From the NCBI GenBank assembly GCA_040756375.1, contig JBFLZC010000004.1, positions 310,001 through 374,000 on the forward strand: a stretch of DNA of 64,000 nucleotides. The letters are read 5' to 3'. The notes below the pieces were generated by a model. The model did no database searches, was not told where the DNA came from, and was given only the letters and a program-made list of their open reading frames with translations. Positions within the stretch are counted from its first letter, which is position 1, and each line of letters opens with the position of its first letter. Positions 40,843 through 50,619 of the stretch are shown here, in pieces. Both the position numbers and the translations under genes were made by a program. This DNA comes from VGSG01 sp040756375. GTDB taxonomy: Bacteria; Desulfobacterota; Desulfomonilia; Desulfomonilales; Desulfomonilaceae.

Positions 40843-40875
40843 GGCAGCGGGCGGCCAAAGCCGCCCCCTGTCGGA
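40843..40875. terminator. Bidirectional terminator-like hairpin
   Basis: GGGCGGC (40849-40855) pairs with GCCGCCC (40860-40866) around a CAAA loop, and the flanking CCGGCAG and CTGTCGG extend the stem with one G-U pair and one mismatch. It lies between the convergent FecR/Cys-rich and methyltransferase/ATP-grasp genes. There is no U-run on either side. Confidence 0.55.
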
Positions 40876-40959
40876 CCTATCATTTGCACTTGAAGAAAAC
40901 AAGATCGGCCGGCAGCCTAGCAATGCAATTCAGCGCCTGGGAGCGCTGGCTGCCGGTGA

Positions 40960-42915
40960 CTATGCCTCGGCAGGTTTGTCCATAGGCGTGTCGAGGTTGA
41001 GGCGTTCCTCTGCGGCTCTTATAATGGCTTCAAGCATTTGAGGGTAGCTCATGCCGGAAAAGGCCGCCATTTTGGCCAGATGGCCGTCCCAGCACCATCC
41101 CGGATTCGGATTTACTTCCAAGAGCTTGGGATTCTCGTCAGCATCCAGCCGCCAATCAAACCGGGTATAATCCCGACATTCGAGGCGTTCCGAAAGCACT
41201 GTGCACCATTCGATCAGGGCCTTCTGTGTCTCATCAGGCAAATCCACGGGCGCGGATTTGATCTTCCAGTAGGGAGAATCCGGGCACCACTTTGCTTCAT
41301 ATCCGCAGATACGAGGAAGGTGCGGCGGAAGCGCGGAATAGTCCTCTTCGGTAATTGGGAGCACCGCGTAAGAACTGGGCGGGTTCCCCACAATTCCCAC
41401 CGTGAGGTCCTTGCCCGTGAGGAGTTCTTCCACCAGGATGGGCTTCTCATACCCAAGATCTCGGCGGATCTCCAGGATCGCGTTGATAAGTCCTTCTGCG
41501 TCGTAAGCTACGCTCCGGGACGTGATTCCGAAGCTGGAGTCGCCGAAGTTAGGTTTGACCAACACAGGGAAATCAATGGGGAGTTCGTACGTGGAGTCCT
41601 CGGGCTTAATGAAGTAAGCCTGTGGCACAGGGATTCCCATTTCCTTGGCAATTCCTCGCACCAGGGATTTGTCATAACAGAATGCCAGGCACTGTGGCCC
41701 CGCGCCTGTGTAGGGAAACCCAAACGTCTCGAGTAGCGCGGGCACGTGGAGCTCACTCCTGGGATCATTCCTGAAGCCTTCGTCGCAGAGATTCACAACC
41801 AGGTCCACTTTGCCGGCCAATTTGAAGAGATCGCGCACAAGCGTGTCATGGTTGGTGAGATAAGTGAACCGGTAGCCTCTGATCTCCTCAAAGGCCGCCT
41901 TCATCCGATCAATTGTGTAGAAGTCGTCATCGTCAAAGACGGACAAGGGCTTGAGCGGATCAGGCTTCCGGGGATCCCCCAGCACTACCGCGACATGCTT
42001 CTCGCCCTTGGCCGATCGCTTACGTGAAGGCACCCACTGCTTGCGGACCTGCGCCGTGGCAATAAGCCTGCGCTCCATCATGCCCAGATCCTGCGCCCTT
42101 CGAGAAGCGGGCGAGATCTGCGCAGGAAAGGAGATCTCCATGAACCCGGCCTCTTGCAGGAGCTTTCCGAGACTTTCTCTGCAATAGAGCCTCTCTGCAT
42201 AGAACTGGTCGGCTATCACGCCCCGCGCCACGTGGGTCACCACTTCGCGGGAGACAAGGCGTTCCGCGTCTGAAGAAAGCGAACGCTCCCTGCATACGAA
42301 GAGGTTCTTGTCTATCCATTCCCATGATCGGCTCTGGTAGTTGCTCCTCAGGTAGTCACCGTCTGCGATGTCGATAAGAAGCTTGCCCCAGGGCTTGAGG
42401 ACTCGCAGGACCTCTCGCAGGACTCGCAGGTCGTCGTGAACCGTTTCAAAGTACCCGAAGCTATTCCCCATGATGAGGACCGCGTCGAACTGGTCGACCT
42501 TATACGGAAGTTTGCGCGCATCACCTTCTCGGAACTTGACAGCCAGGGCCTCCTGCTTGGCGCGCTCTCGTGCCCTCTGAATCAAGTAGTGGGATCTATC
42601 CAGACCTTCTGCGCATCGGAAGCCGCGGCGGGTGAGTTCCAGAGCGTGACGCCCCTGGCCGCAACAGAGGTCCAGAATGCGGTCCTGAATGCCCAAATCC
42701 AGCGCCTCCACCACCAGGTCTATCTCGGCCGCGGTGATGCGCGAATCATCCACCACATCGCCGTCAGTCTTCAGATAGAGCCTGTTAAAGATGCGGTACC
42801 ACCAGTCGGGCGGGACGTGCTCTTCCAGGTTTCCCACCGGTCCGAGAGTTCTCGGCTTGTTGCGCGGTTTGCCGTTCCTTTGGGGAACGCTCGCAAGACT
42901 CATCCGTTTGCTCAT
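40960..42915 (-). CDS. Class I methyltransferase fused to a D-Ala-D-Ala ligase-like ATP-grasp domain
   Basis: The product has 651 residues from ATG 42915; the frame reaches a TTG at 42936, and AAGG is about ten bases upstream of the ATG. Residues 40-280 form an S-adenosylmethionine methyltransferase (motif I ILDLCCGQGRHALELTRRG, then FDAVLIMGNSFGYFE). Residues about 310-640 form an ATP-grasp domain of the D-alanine-D-alanine ligase type (FPVLVKPNFGDSSFGI, ILVEELLTGKDLTVGIVG, and the Mg-binding LLEVNPNPGWCWDGHL near the end). The two could act in turn on one small molecule, ligating an amino acid and methylating it. The product is unknown and the gene stands alone. Confidence 0.8.
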   Translation of the reverse strand: MSKRMSLASVPQRNGKPRNKPRTLGPVGNLEEHVPPDWWYRIFNRLYLKTDGDVVDDSRITAAEIDLVVEALDLGIQDRILDLCCGQGRHALELTRRGFRCAEGLDRSHYLIQRARERAKQEALAVKFREGDARKLPYKVDQFDAVLIMGNSFGYFETVHDDLRVLREVLRVLKPWGKLLIDIADGDYLRSNYQSRSWEWIDKNLFVCRERSLSSDAERLVSREVVTHVARGVIADQFYAERLYCRESLGKLLQEAGFMEISFPAQISPASRRAQDLGMMERRLIATAQVRKQWVPSRKRSAKGEKHVAVVLGDPRKPDPLKPLSVFDDDDFYTIDRMKAAFEEIRGYRFTYLTNHDTLVRDLFKLAGKVDLVVNLCDEGFRNDPRSELHVPALLETFGFPYTGAGPQCLAFCYDKSLVRGIAKEMGIPVPQAYFIKPEDSTYELPIDFPVLVKPNFGDSSFGITSRSVAYDAEGLINAILEIRRDLGYEKPILVEELLTGKDLTVGIVGNPPSSYAVLPITEEDYSALPPHLPRICGYEAKWCPDSPYWKIKSAPVDLPDETQKALIEWCTVLSERLECRDYTRFDWRLDADENPKLLEVNPNPGWCWDGHLAKMAAFSGMSYPQMLEAIIRAAEERLNLDTPMDKPAEA

Positions 42916-43212
42916 GCCTTTCAACCTTCTTGGCAAGGATGTTTGATCATTGGGTCCATTTACACAAATCGGATCGGTTGTCTATGAGAAATGATCCCGC
43001 GGACGAAAAAAATTGTCACGCCCGGGACGTCAGGAAGACCAGGCCGGCCCTTGGTTATGAGACAGACGCAATCCTGACGCTCCGCGCCCGGATCTTTTGT
43101 GCTACAATCATAACTGTCCCGTGCTGACGATGCCAAATGCCGCGAATACTTTTTCGGCACGGAAACTAATGTGTAGGGCGCTCCCCGCGCCCGGGAAGAG
43201 GGGGTCGGTCGT
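42916..43212. other. Divergent region upstream of the nuo operon
   Basis: This spacer of about 300 bases between the fusion gene and nuoA holds one candidate extended -10 promoter. No gene or clear operator is seen. Confidence 0.45.
43100..43108 (+). promoter_or_regulatory. Extended -10 promoter candidate of the nuo operon
   Basis: TGcTACAAT lies 105 bases before nuoA. No matching -35 is seen at 17 bases. Confidence 0.4.
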
Positions 43213-43608
43213 TTGAGCGAAGCTCTTTGGCCGTTTTTGCTCTATTTCTTCCTGGTGATCGGCTTGGCGACCGTGATGCTCCTGACGTTTCTGCTCGGCG
43301 AAAGACACAGAGAGAGGGCCACGGGTGAGCCGTACGAGTCCGGGATGGTCATTACGGGGTCTGCGCGACTCCGATTTAATGTGCAATTCTACTTGATCGC
43401 AGTATTTTTCGTGATATTCGATCTCGAAGCGCTCTTTATCTTTGCATGGGCTGTAGGGCTCAGGGAATTGGGATGGGCTGGCTATATTGAAATAGCCGTC
43501 TTCATCGGTCTTCTCTTCGTGGCTCTGATCTATCTTTGGCGGGTGGGAGGCCTGGAATTAACAACTCGAAGGACCGCGACCCAACGCGGTGAACGCGGGA
43601 ATTACTGA
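43213..43608 (+). CDS. nuoA: NADH-quinone oxidoreductase subunit A
   Basis: The 131-residue membrane subunit of complex I has three hydrophobic segments and the family motif YESGMVITGSARLRFNVQFY near residues 45-65, then VIFDLEALFIFAWA. The start is a TTG with GAGGGGG about eight bases upstream; no ATG is available. It is the first gene of a colinear nuoA-N operon. Confidence 0.93.
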   Translation: MSEALWPFLLYFFLVIGLATVMLLTFLLGERHRERATGEPYESGMVITGSARLRFNVQFYLIAVFFVIFDLEALFIFAWAVGLRELGWAGYIEIAVFIGLLFVALIYLWRVGGLELTTRRTATQRGERGNY

Positions 43609-43634
43609 TCCCAGCGGCGGGGGTTCTCAGCACG

Positions 43635-44267
43635 ATGCAGTGGACACTCAGTGGGGCGGATGCGCGTCTCGAATCGAAAGGCGACTCTCAGGCTGATGCA
43701 ATCCGGCGAAACATAATCTTGAGCAGGTTGCAAGACTTGATCGCGTGGGGACGCAGGAACTCGATCTGGCCGTTCAATTTTGGCCTCTCGTGCTGTTACG
43801 TGGAAATGGCGGCCAGCATCACGAGCAAGTACGACATTGCGCGATTCGGCTCGGAGGTTATCCGAGGGACGCCCCGAGAATCCGACCTCATGGTGATCGC
43901 GGGCACGCCCTTCATTAAGATGGCGCCTGTCATCCGGCGATTGTACCACCAGATGATGGAGCCTCGATGGGTGATCTCCATGGGCTCGTGCGCCAATTCC
44001 GGCGGCATGTATGACATCTACAGCGTAGTGCAGGGCGTCGACACGTTTCTTCCGGTGGATGTGTACGTGCCCGGTTGCCCTCCTCGTCCAGAGTCGTTCA
44101 TGGAGGGCCTTCTACTCCTGCAAAACGCTGTGGGGAACGAGCGTCGTCCGTTGAGCTGGGTGGTGGGGAGTCAAGAGGTCCTGAGGGCGCCCATGCCCTC
44201 TATGCGGGATCTGAAACGGGATCAACGACGAAAAACAACCGAATTGAGGGGCCCGGACGAGCTTTAG
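43635..44267 (+). CDS. nuoB: NADH-quinone oxidoreductase subunit B
   Basis: The 210-residue subunit carries the N2 [4Fe-4S] cluster ligands: the tandem Cys in LSCCYVEMAA near residue 54, then MGSCANSGGMYDIY and VPGCPPRPESF. N2 passes electrons to quinone at the interface with subunit CD. The C-terminal tail is longer and more charged than in E. coli. Confidence 0.93.
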   Translation: MQWTLSGADARLESKGDSQADAIRRNIILSRLQDLIAWGRRNSIWPFNFGLSCCYVEMAASITSKYDIARFGSEVIRGTPRESDLMVIAGTPFIKMAPVIRRLYHQMMEPRWVISMGSCANSGGMYDIYSVVQGVDTFLPVDVYVPGCPPRPESFMEGLLLLQNAVGNERRPLSWVVGSQEVLRAPMPSMRDLKRDQRRKTTELRGPDEL

Positions 44268-44355
44268 ACCGATCCGGCTTTGATTCGGTTCGTCGATATT
44301 TCGGCGAATTCCGTCGCACGTGTGACGGTCAGCGGAATAGAGGAAGCTTTCCTGC

Positions 44356-46104
44356 ATGGTAGAAGCCCCCGGCATACAAACGGAGCTGGAAAACAGATTC
44401 GGGGCAGGTGTTGTGTCGCCACAGGAGACTCGCGACGACATCTCGACCTTTTGGGTTCCGAAGGACCGGATACTGGAAGTGCTCCGGTATCTTAAGCGAG
44501 AAATTCCCAGCCCGTTTGCCATGCTCTACGACTTGACCGCAATAGACGAGCGCCTCAGGAACCATAGGATCGGGCAGCCTGAAAGCGACTTTTCCGTCGT
44601 GTACCATCTCATCTCGTTCGACCGAAACCAGGACGTGCGCCTCAAAGTAGCCCTCAAAGGCGATGGACCCAGCCTACCCTCCTCGGTTTCGGTATGGCCG
44701 TGTGCAAACTGGTACGAACGTGAAGTCTATGACATGTTCGGGATCACGTTCGACGGACACCCGAACCTGAGGCGGATTCTCATGCCGCCGACCTGGCAAG
44801 GGCGCCCGCTGCGCAAGGAGCATCCTGCAAGAGCCACTGAAATGGGGATCTTTCAGCTTCCCGAAGAAAAGGCTGTGGCAGAAGAGGCCGCGGCCCGGTT
44901 CCGACCCGAAGAATGGGGCATGAAGGCTCCGGCGGAGGATGTTGACTATATGTTTCTGAACATGGGCCCTCAGCATCCTTCAACTCATGGCGTGCTCAGG
45001 ATCATGCTGGCGCTGGACGGCGAACAGATCGCGGACGCGGCATTGGACATCGGGTACCACCACCGCGGCGCGGAAAAGATGGCCGAACGCCAGTCATGGC
45101 ACACCTTCATCCCGTACACCGACAGGATCGACTACCTGGGCGGGGTTATGAACAACCTGCCGTACGTGCTGGCTGTGGAAAAGCTGGCGGGGATTGGTGT
45201 ACCCGACAAGGTAAAGGTCATCCGAGTCATGATGAGCGAGTTCTTCCGTATCGCCAGCCACCTGGTCTTCTACGGCACGTTTGGACAAGACCTGGGGGCC
45301 CTTTCGCCGGTGTTTTTCACTTTCAACGACCGCGAACGGGTGTTCGACGTAGTCGAGGCCGTCACAGGCGGCCGTATGCATCCCATGTGGTTTAGGATAG
45401 GAGGGGTGGCTCAGGATCTGCCCAAAGGTTGGGATAGGCTGGTAAAGGAGTTCATCGATTACTTTCCGCCTCGGCTGGCGGAATATGACAAGCTCCTCAT
45501 GCAGAGTCCTATCCTGAAAGCCCGCGCGAAGGGAGTCGGCAGCTATACCCGCGAAGAGGCCATCGAGTGGGGTGTAACCGGCCCGGGACTTCGCGCGAGC
45601 GGCTTCGATTGGGACTTCCGCAAGAAGCGGCCCTATTCAGGGTACGAACAATTCCAGTTCGATATCCCGATCGGTGAAAACGGGGATTGCTACGATCGAG
45701 CGGCTGTGCGTGTGGAAGAGATGCGTCAGAGCTTGCGAATCATCGAGCAGTGTCTCAAGAATATGCCCGAAGGCCCGCATATGGCCGATCATCCGCTCGC
45801 GACGCCTCCTTTGAAGAAACACACCATGCATGACATTGAGACCCTCATCACGCATTTTCTCAGCGTGAGCTGGGGACCGGTGATTCCTCCGGGGGAAGCC
45901 TTCTGCGGCATTGAAGCCACCAAAGGGAACAACGGTTACTACCTGATTAGTGATGGGAATACCATGGCATATCGAGCACGTATCCGGACCCCTTCCTTCG
46001 CGCACTTGCAGATGATCCCGTATATCAGCAGAGGCTTGCTGGTCCCGGATTTGGTGGCCATTCTGGGCAGTATCGATTACGTGCTTGCGGATGTGGATCG
46101 ATGA
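44356..46104 (+). CDS. nuoCD: NADH-quinone oxidoreductase fused subunits C and D
   Basis: This 582-residue fusion has a C part (1 to about 180) with FHxYEREVYDMFGI-like WYEREVYDMFGITFDGHPNL and a D part (about 195-582) with NMGPQHPSTHGVLR, the quinone-pocket His region, and GVTGPGLRASG. AGGAAG is nine bases before the ATG. The C-D fusion occurs in enterobacteria and other lineages. The gene overlaps nuoE by four bases. Confidence 0.94.
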   Translation: MVEAPGIQTELENRFGAGVVSPQETRDDISTFWVPKDRILEVLRYLKREIPSPFAMLYDLTAIDERLRNHRIGQPESDFSVVYHLISFDRNQDVRLKVALKGDGPSLPSSVSVWPCANWYEREVYDMFGITFDGHPNLRRILMPPTWQGRPLRKEHPARATEMGIFQLPEEKAVAEEAAARFRPEEWGMKAPAEDVDYMFLNMGPQHPSTHGVLRIMLALDGEQIADAALDIGYHHRGAEKMAERQSWHTFIPYTDRIDYLGGVMNNLPYVLAVEKLAGIGVPDKVKVIRVMMSEFFRIASHLVFYGTFGQDLGALSPVFFTFNDRERVFDVVEAVTGGRMHPMWFRIGGVAQDLPKGWDRLVKEFIDYFPPRLAEYDKLLMQSPILKARAKGVGSYTREEAIEWGVTGPGLRASGFDWDFRKKRPYSGYEQFQFDIPIGENGDCYDRAAVRVEEMRQSLRIIEQCLKNMPEGPHMADHPLATPPLKKHTMHDIETLITHFLSVSWGPVIPPGEAFCGIEATKGNNGYYLISDGNTMAYRARIRTPSFAHLQMIPYISRGLLVPDLVAILGSIDYVLADVDR

Positions 46105-46598
46105 TGTTGAGGCCGGAAGAGCAGAGCAGATCGGTGCTCACTGAAGAGGTCAGGAGCGAAATACTCGCTGCTATTTCAGCTTGCGAGCAAAAAAAAAGCG
46201 CGGCGTTGGACGTGCTCCTCATAGCGAAACGCCATTATGGGTGGATTCCCGACGAGATGCTCAACGAGCTTGCCGCCATATTGGAGATGAGCACCTCGGA
46301 GTTGGACAGTACAGCGACTTTCTACAACCAGATCTACCGTAAGCCAATTGGCAGGCACGTCATCCTCGTGTGCGACAGCGTGAGCTGCTGGATCATGGGA
46401 TACGATCTTGTAAGAGAGCACTTGATCGCTCGACTGGGGATTGACCTGGGACAAACAACTGCTGACGGACGATTCACCCTTCTGCCGATTCAGTGCCTTG
46501 GCGCGTGCGATCAAGCGCCGGCCATGATGGTAGACGGGGAACTGTTCGACAATCTGGATGCAACGACCATAGATGAGATCCTTCAGCAATACCCGTAA
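46101..46598 (+). CDS. nuoE: NADH-quinone oxidoreductase subunit E
   Basis: The 165-residue thioredoxin-fold subunit has four Cys for the N1a [2Fe-2S] cluster: CDSVSC near residue 93 and CLGAC near 133. It belongs to the NADH-input module with F and G. The ATG overlaps the nuoCD stop. Confidence 0.93.
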   Translation: MMLRPEEQSRSVLTEEVRSEILAAISACEQKKSAALDVLLIAKRHYGWIPDEMLNELAAILEMSTSELDSTATFYNQIYRKPIGRHVILVCDSVSCWIMGYDLVREHLIARLGIDLGQTTADGRFTLLPIQCLGACDQAPAMMVDGELFDNLDATTIDEILQQYP

Positions 46599-46607
46599 GA
46601 GCTGACG

Positions 46608-47882
46608 ATGGAAAGACCGCTCACCGGAAGAATGCGACCCGGGGAAGGCCCGGTCGACCTGACCGCGTACGAGAACGCGGGTGGCTATGGTGCGCTCAAG
46701 AAGGCCCTTCACCAAATGGCGCCTCAAGAGGTCATTCAGCTGGTGAAGGACGCGAACCTTCGCGGCAGGGGCGGTGCGGGCTTCCCAGCCGGGATCAAGT
46801 GGAGCTCGGTGCCGAGCGGCAATGACAGCCCGCGACCCAAGTACGTGGTTGCTGACGCAGACGAGATGGAACCCGGGACTTTTAAGGATCGCTTCTTGAT
46901 GGAAGGCGATCCCCATCAGCTTATCGAAGGCGTGATTCTCACGTCGTACGCGATTCAGGCCGAGATCGCATACGTGTTCATAAGGTGGGAATACACTCGT
47001 GCGCGGCGCCTGCTGGAGCAAGCGATTGCGGAAGCGTACCAGAGAAACTACGTGGGCTCCCACATTCTCGGAACCGCATACAGTCTTGAGCTGAAGCTCC
47101 ACGTGAGCGCAGGCCGGTACATCACCGGGGAAGCTTCGTCAATGCTCAATTCCCTGGAAGGCCGCCGCGCGGTCCCGCGTCCGCGCGATCCGCTGCCAAC
47201 CCTTTCAGGGCTCTGGGGAAAGCCCACAGTGACCCACAACGTGGAAACGCTCTGCAACGTGCCTCATATCGTGAACAACGGCGCGGAGTGGTTCAAGAGC
47301 CTCGGGCGCACGCAGGACGCGGGCACCAAGATCTATGGGGTGAGCGGCAAGGTGAATACCCCTGGCTGCTGGGAGCTTCCCATGGGAGTGACGGTCAGGG
47401 AAATCCTCGAAGGACATGCGGGCGGAATGCGCGATGGGCTCACACTCAGGGGATTTTTGCCTGGAGGCGCATCGACGGATTTCTTGACGGATCAACATCT
47501 AGACTTGCCGATGGACTTTGAGTCGATTCAGAAGGCCGGCAGCAGGCTGGGGACAGGCGGGATCGTGGTGCTCGACGATCAGACATGCCCTGTCGGCATG
47601 GTTTACAATCTGATCGCGTTCTTCGCCAGGGAATCATGCGGCTGGTGCACACCTTGCCGCGAAGGGCTCCCGTGGTTGGCGGAGATGCTCGCAGCCATTG
47701 AAAAAGGGGAGGGCAGGCCCCAGTATTTGGAGATCCTTGCCGACCAGTGCCGCCTGCTCGGGCCCGGGAATACATTTTGTCCGTTGGCTTCCGGCGCGGT
47801 GGAGCCTTTGCAGAGCGCTCTGAAATACTTCCGGGAAGACTTCGAGCGCCACATCCGAGAAAAGCGGTGCCCGTGGAGATAA
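46608..47882 (+). CDS. nuoF: NADH-quinone oxidoreductase subunit F
   Basis: The 424-residue flavoprotein binds FMN and NADH. The NADH-binding motif GRGGAGFPAGIKW is near residues 50-62, VVADADEMEPGTFKDR near 84, and the N3 [4Fe-4S] ligands are in ESCGWCTPCREG near 344 with a further Cys in NTFCPLASGA near 386. Its presence shows that NADH, not only ferredoxin or F420, can feed this complex. Confidence 0.95.
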   Translation: MERPLTGRMRPGEGPVDLTAYENAGGYGALKKALHQMAPQEVIQLVKDANLRGRGGAGFPAGIKWSSVPSGNDSPRPKYVVADADEMEPGTFKDRFLMEGDPHQLIEGVILTSYAIQAEIAYVFIRWEYTRARRLLEQAIAEAYQRNYVGSHILGTAYSLELKLHVSAGRYITGEASSMLNSLEGRRAVPRPRDPLPTLSGLWGKPTVTHNVETLCNVPHIVNNGAEWFKSLGRTQDAGTKIYGVSGKVNTPGCWELPMGVTVREILEGHAGGMRDGLTLRGFLPGGASTDFLTDQHLDLPMDFESIQKAGSRLGTGGIVVLDDQTCPVGMVYNLIAFFARESCGWCTPCREGLPWLAEMLAAIEKGEGRPQYLEILADQCRLLGPGNTFCPLASGAVEPLQSALKYFREDFERHIREKRCPWR

Positions 47883-47885
47883 GTC

Positions 47886-50618
47886 GTGGTCACGATCTAC
47901 GTTGACAACATGTCCTACGAAGTCAGAGAAGGCCAAAACCTGCTCGGGGCATGTCTGTCACTAGGGTTCGACATCCCGCATTTTTGCTGGCATCCAGCCC
48001 TGCATTCCGTGGGATCGTGCCGCCTCTGCGCTGTGAAGATCTTTAGAGACGAAAACGATACCCGCGGCCGCATATTCATGTCGTGCATGACACCTGCGAC
48101 CGATGGCGTCCGTATCTCCATAAACGACGCGGAGGTCAGGCACTTTCGAGCAAGCGTGATCGAGTGGCTCATGCTCAACCACCCACACGATTGCCCGGTC
48201 TGCGACGAAGGAGGCGAATGCCACCTTCAAGACATGACGGTAATGACCGGCCACGCGTATCGGAGAACCCACAAGAAAAAGCGCACCTATCCGAACCAGA
48301 ATTTGGGGCCATTTATCAATCACGAAATGAATCGCTGTATCCAGTGCTACCGCTGCGTCCGCTTCTATCGGGATTACGCGGGAGGTCGAGACCTGGATGC
48401 CTTCGGTGTTCACTCGCGGATGTACTTCGGTAGATTTAAGGAAGGGACGCTGGAAAACGAATTCAGCGGCAACCTGGTGGAGATCTGCCCGACAGGGGTC
48501 TTCACGGATAAGACCCTCAAGAAGCACTACACGCGCAAATGGGATCTACAGACAGCTCCGTCCATCTGCGTGCACTGCGGGCTGGGCTGCAATATTATCG
48601 CAGGTGAGCGTTACAGCACGCTCCGACGCATCCTCAATCGATACAACGGGCAGGTGAACGGATATTTCCTCTGTGACCGCGGCCGATTCGGCTATGAATT
48701 TGTCAACAGAGATCGCCGCATCCGTGAGCCATTGGCTAGAACCGGCCAGGGTGAGAGCGCTCTGCAGCCGATTACCCCTGACGAAGCACTGAATCGGTTG
48801 GCAGACCTTATTCGGAGCAGCTCCTGCATGATCGGCATCGGATCGCCTCGCGCTTCTTTAGAAGCCAATTTCGCATTGAGAGCCCTCGTGGGCGAAGAGA
48901 ACTTCTCCACGGGCATGGCTCAAGCCGAGCAGGACCGTGTTTCTCTTATTGCAGATGTGCTGAGAGACAGCCCAGTGCGTTCCGCCTCTCTCCTAGCATT
49001 GGAATCCGCGGATGCCGCTTTGGTCCTGGGCGAGGACGTGACGAATACCGCGCCAATGATGGCGCTGTATTTGCGCCAGTCGGTACGCCAGAAGCCCATG
49101 GCAATTGCCGATAGACTGAAGATTCCAAGGTGGTTGGATGCCGCGGTGCGCGGCGCGGTGCAAGAAGAAAAAGGGCCCCTGTTCATCGCCACACCTGCGG
49201 CCACAGGTTTGGATGATGTTGCAGCCGAGACTCTCCGCGCAGCGCCTGACGACATAGCGCGGCTCGGACTTGCAGTCGCGCATGAACTGGACAATCATGC
49301 TCCGCGTGTCGCAGACCTTTCCGCGGAGCAACACGCGCTTGCAGCCACAATAGCCAAAGCGCTTCGAGAGGCAGAACGACCTGTCGTGGTTTCCGGAACG
49401 AGCTCCATGAGTCCTGCAATCATACAGGCCGCAGCCAATGTGGCGCGGGCTCTGCACGCTCATGGCCTAGATGTCCGCCTCTCCTTTGTTGTGCCTGAAT
49501 GCAACAGCATGGGCGCGGTTCTTATGAGCGGCTTCTCCATTGAAGAAGCGGTCGAAAGAGCCGAAACCGGTCCGATTGACGCGGTCATTCTGCTGGAGAA
49601 CGATCTTTGCACAAGGGCGCCAAGGGAACTTCTCAGCAAATTGAGGGCCTCGTGCAAGAACCTTGTGGTCATTGACCATTGCCTCACCGAATCCGCGGCG
49701 GACGCAGACTTGGTCCTACCTGCGGGCACGTTCGCGGAATCCCAAGGCACTCTCGTTAACAACGAGGGTCGGGCCCAGCGTTACTATGCCGTCTTTCCGC
49801 CGCATGAACCGATTCGGGAGAGCCGGCACTGGCTCAGAGAGGCCATGATCGCTGCCGGTCGCATGAAATCCGAACAATGGGAGTCATTCGACGATCTCGT
49901 GACTCAATTGGCCCGGACGTTGCCTGTATTCGAAGCTGTTTCAAATATAGCTCCGCCTGCGGGCTTTAGAATTGTGGGCCGGAAGGTCGCGCGACAGCCA
50001 CATCGATACAGCGGCCGCACAGCGATGCTTGCCAATGTGGCGGTCGAGGAGCCTCCGCCTCCTCTTGATCGGGATTCCGCACTCTCGTTCTCAATGGAAG
50101 GGTTCCAGGGCATCTCTCCCCCTGCATTGACTCCCCGGTACTGGGCGCCTGGCTGGAATTCCGTGCAGGCCCTGAACAAGTTCCAGGAGGAGATCGCGGG
50201 CCCGCTCAGAGGTGGAGATCCAGGACGACGGCTGATTGAACCAAGCGACAAGGCGAGCCGGAATTACTTCGACCAAATTCCAAACGCGTTTCTGCCTCAC
50301 GATGGCGAATGGCTCATTCTGCCCGCGTATCACATATTCGGGTCGGAAGAGCTCAGCGTGTTGTCGCCGGCCATAGCGGAACGCGCCCCGATCGCGTATC
50401 TCGCTCTGAACGCTGAAGATGCGAAGTCACTTGGTGTTTCAGAAGAAGTGCTCGCAGGCGTGGAATTCGCGGGCATATGGGTATCGCTACCGGTGCAAAT
50501 TATCGTGGGCCTTCCACAGGGAATAGCGCTCGTTCCAAAGGGCTTGGAAAGACTGAAAGGGATTGCACTTCCGGTGCGCACACGCATCAGGAAGGCTGAA
50601 ACAGGCGAGCAGCGCTGA
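47886..50618 (+). CDS. nuoG: NADH-quinone oxidoreductase subunit G
   Basis: The 910-residue subunit starts at GTG 47886. The N-terminal ferredoxin part has CWHPALHSVGSCRLCAVKI for N1b, then DCPVCDEGGECHLQD and CIQCYRCVRF for N5/N4-type clusters. A further set, CVHCGLGC, with a Cys 27 residues later in YFLCDRGRFG, matches the extra N7 cluster of the E. coli/Thermus type. A molybdopterin-oxidoreductase-like domain without cofactor follows. The C-terminal part has a molydopterin-dinucleotide-binding-like fold. Confidence 0.93.
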   Translation: MVTIYVDNMSYEVREGQNLLGACLSLGFDIPHFCWHPALHSVGSCRLCAVKIFRDENDTRGRIFMSCMTPATDGVRISINDAEVRHFRASVIEWLMLNHPHDCPVCDEGGECHLQDMTVMTGHAYRRTHKKKRTYPNQNLGPFINHEMNRCIQCYRCVRFYRDYAGGRDLDAFGVHSRMYFGRFKEGTLENEFSGNLVEICPTGVFTDKTLKKHYTRKWDLQTAPSICVHCGLGCNIIAGERYSTLRRILNRYNGQVNGYFLCDRGRFGYEFVNRDRRIREPLARTGQGESALQPITPDEALNRLADLIRSSSCMIGIGSPRASLEANFALRALVGEENFSTGMAQAEQDRVSLIADVLRDSPVRSASLLALESADAALVLGEDVTNTAPMMALYLRQSVRQKPMAIADRLKIPRWLDAAVRGAVQEEKGPLFIATPAATGLDDVAAETLRAAPDDIARLGLAVAHELDNHAPRVADLSAEQHALAATIAKALREAERPVVVSGTSSMSPAIIQAAANVARALHAHGLDVRLSFVVPECNSMGAVLMSGFSIEEAVERAETGPIDAVILLENDLCTRAPRELLSKLRASCKNLVVIDHCLTESAADADLVLPAGTFAESQGTLVNNEGRAQRYYAVFPPHEPIRESRHWLREAMIAAGRMKSEQWESFDDLVTQLARTLPVFEAVSNIAPPAGFRIVGRKVARQPHRYSGRTAMLANVAVEEPPPPLDRDSALSFSMEGFQGISPPALTPRYWAPGWNSVQALNKFQEEIAGPLRGGDPGRRLIEPSDKASRNYFDQIPNAFLPHDGEWLILPAYHIFGSEELSVLSPAIAERAPIAYLALNAEDAKSLGVSEEVLAGVEFAGIWVSLPVQIIVGLPQGIALVPKGLERLKGIALPVRTRIRKAETGEQR

Positions 50619-50619
50619 C

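Noticed and set aside
46176..47102. 308-codon frame antisense to nuoE/nuoF
   Set aside because: It covers two highly conserved complex I genes; it is a shadow caused by codon bias.
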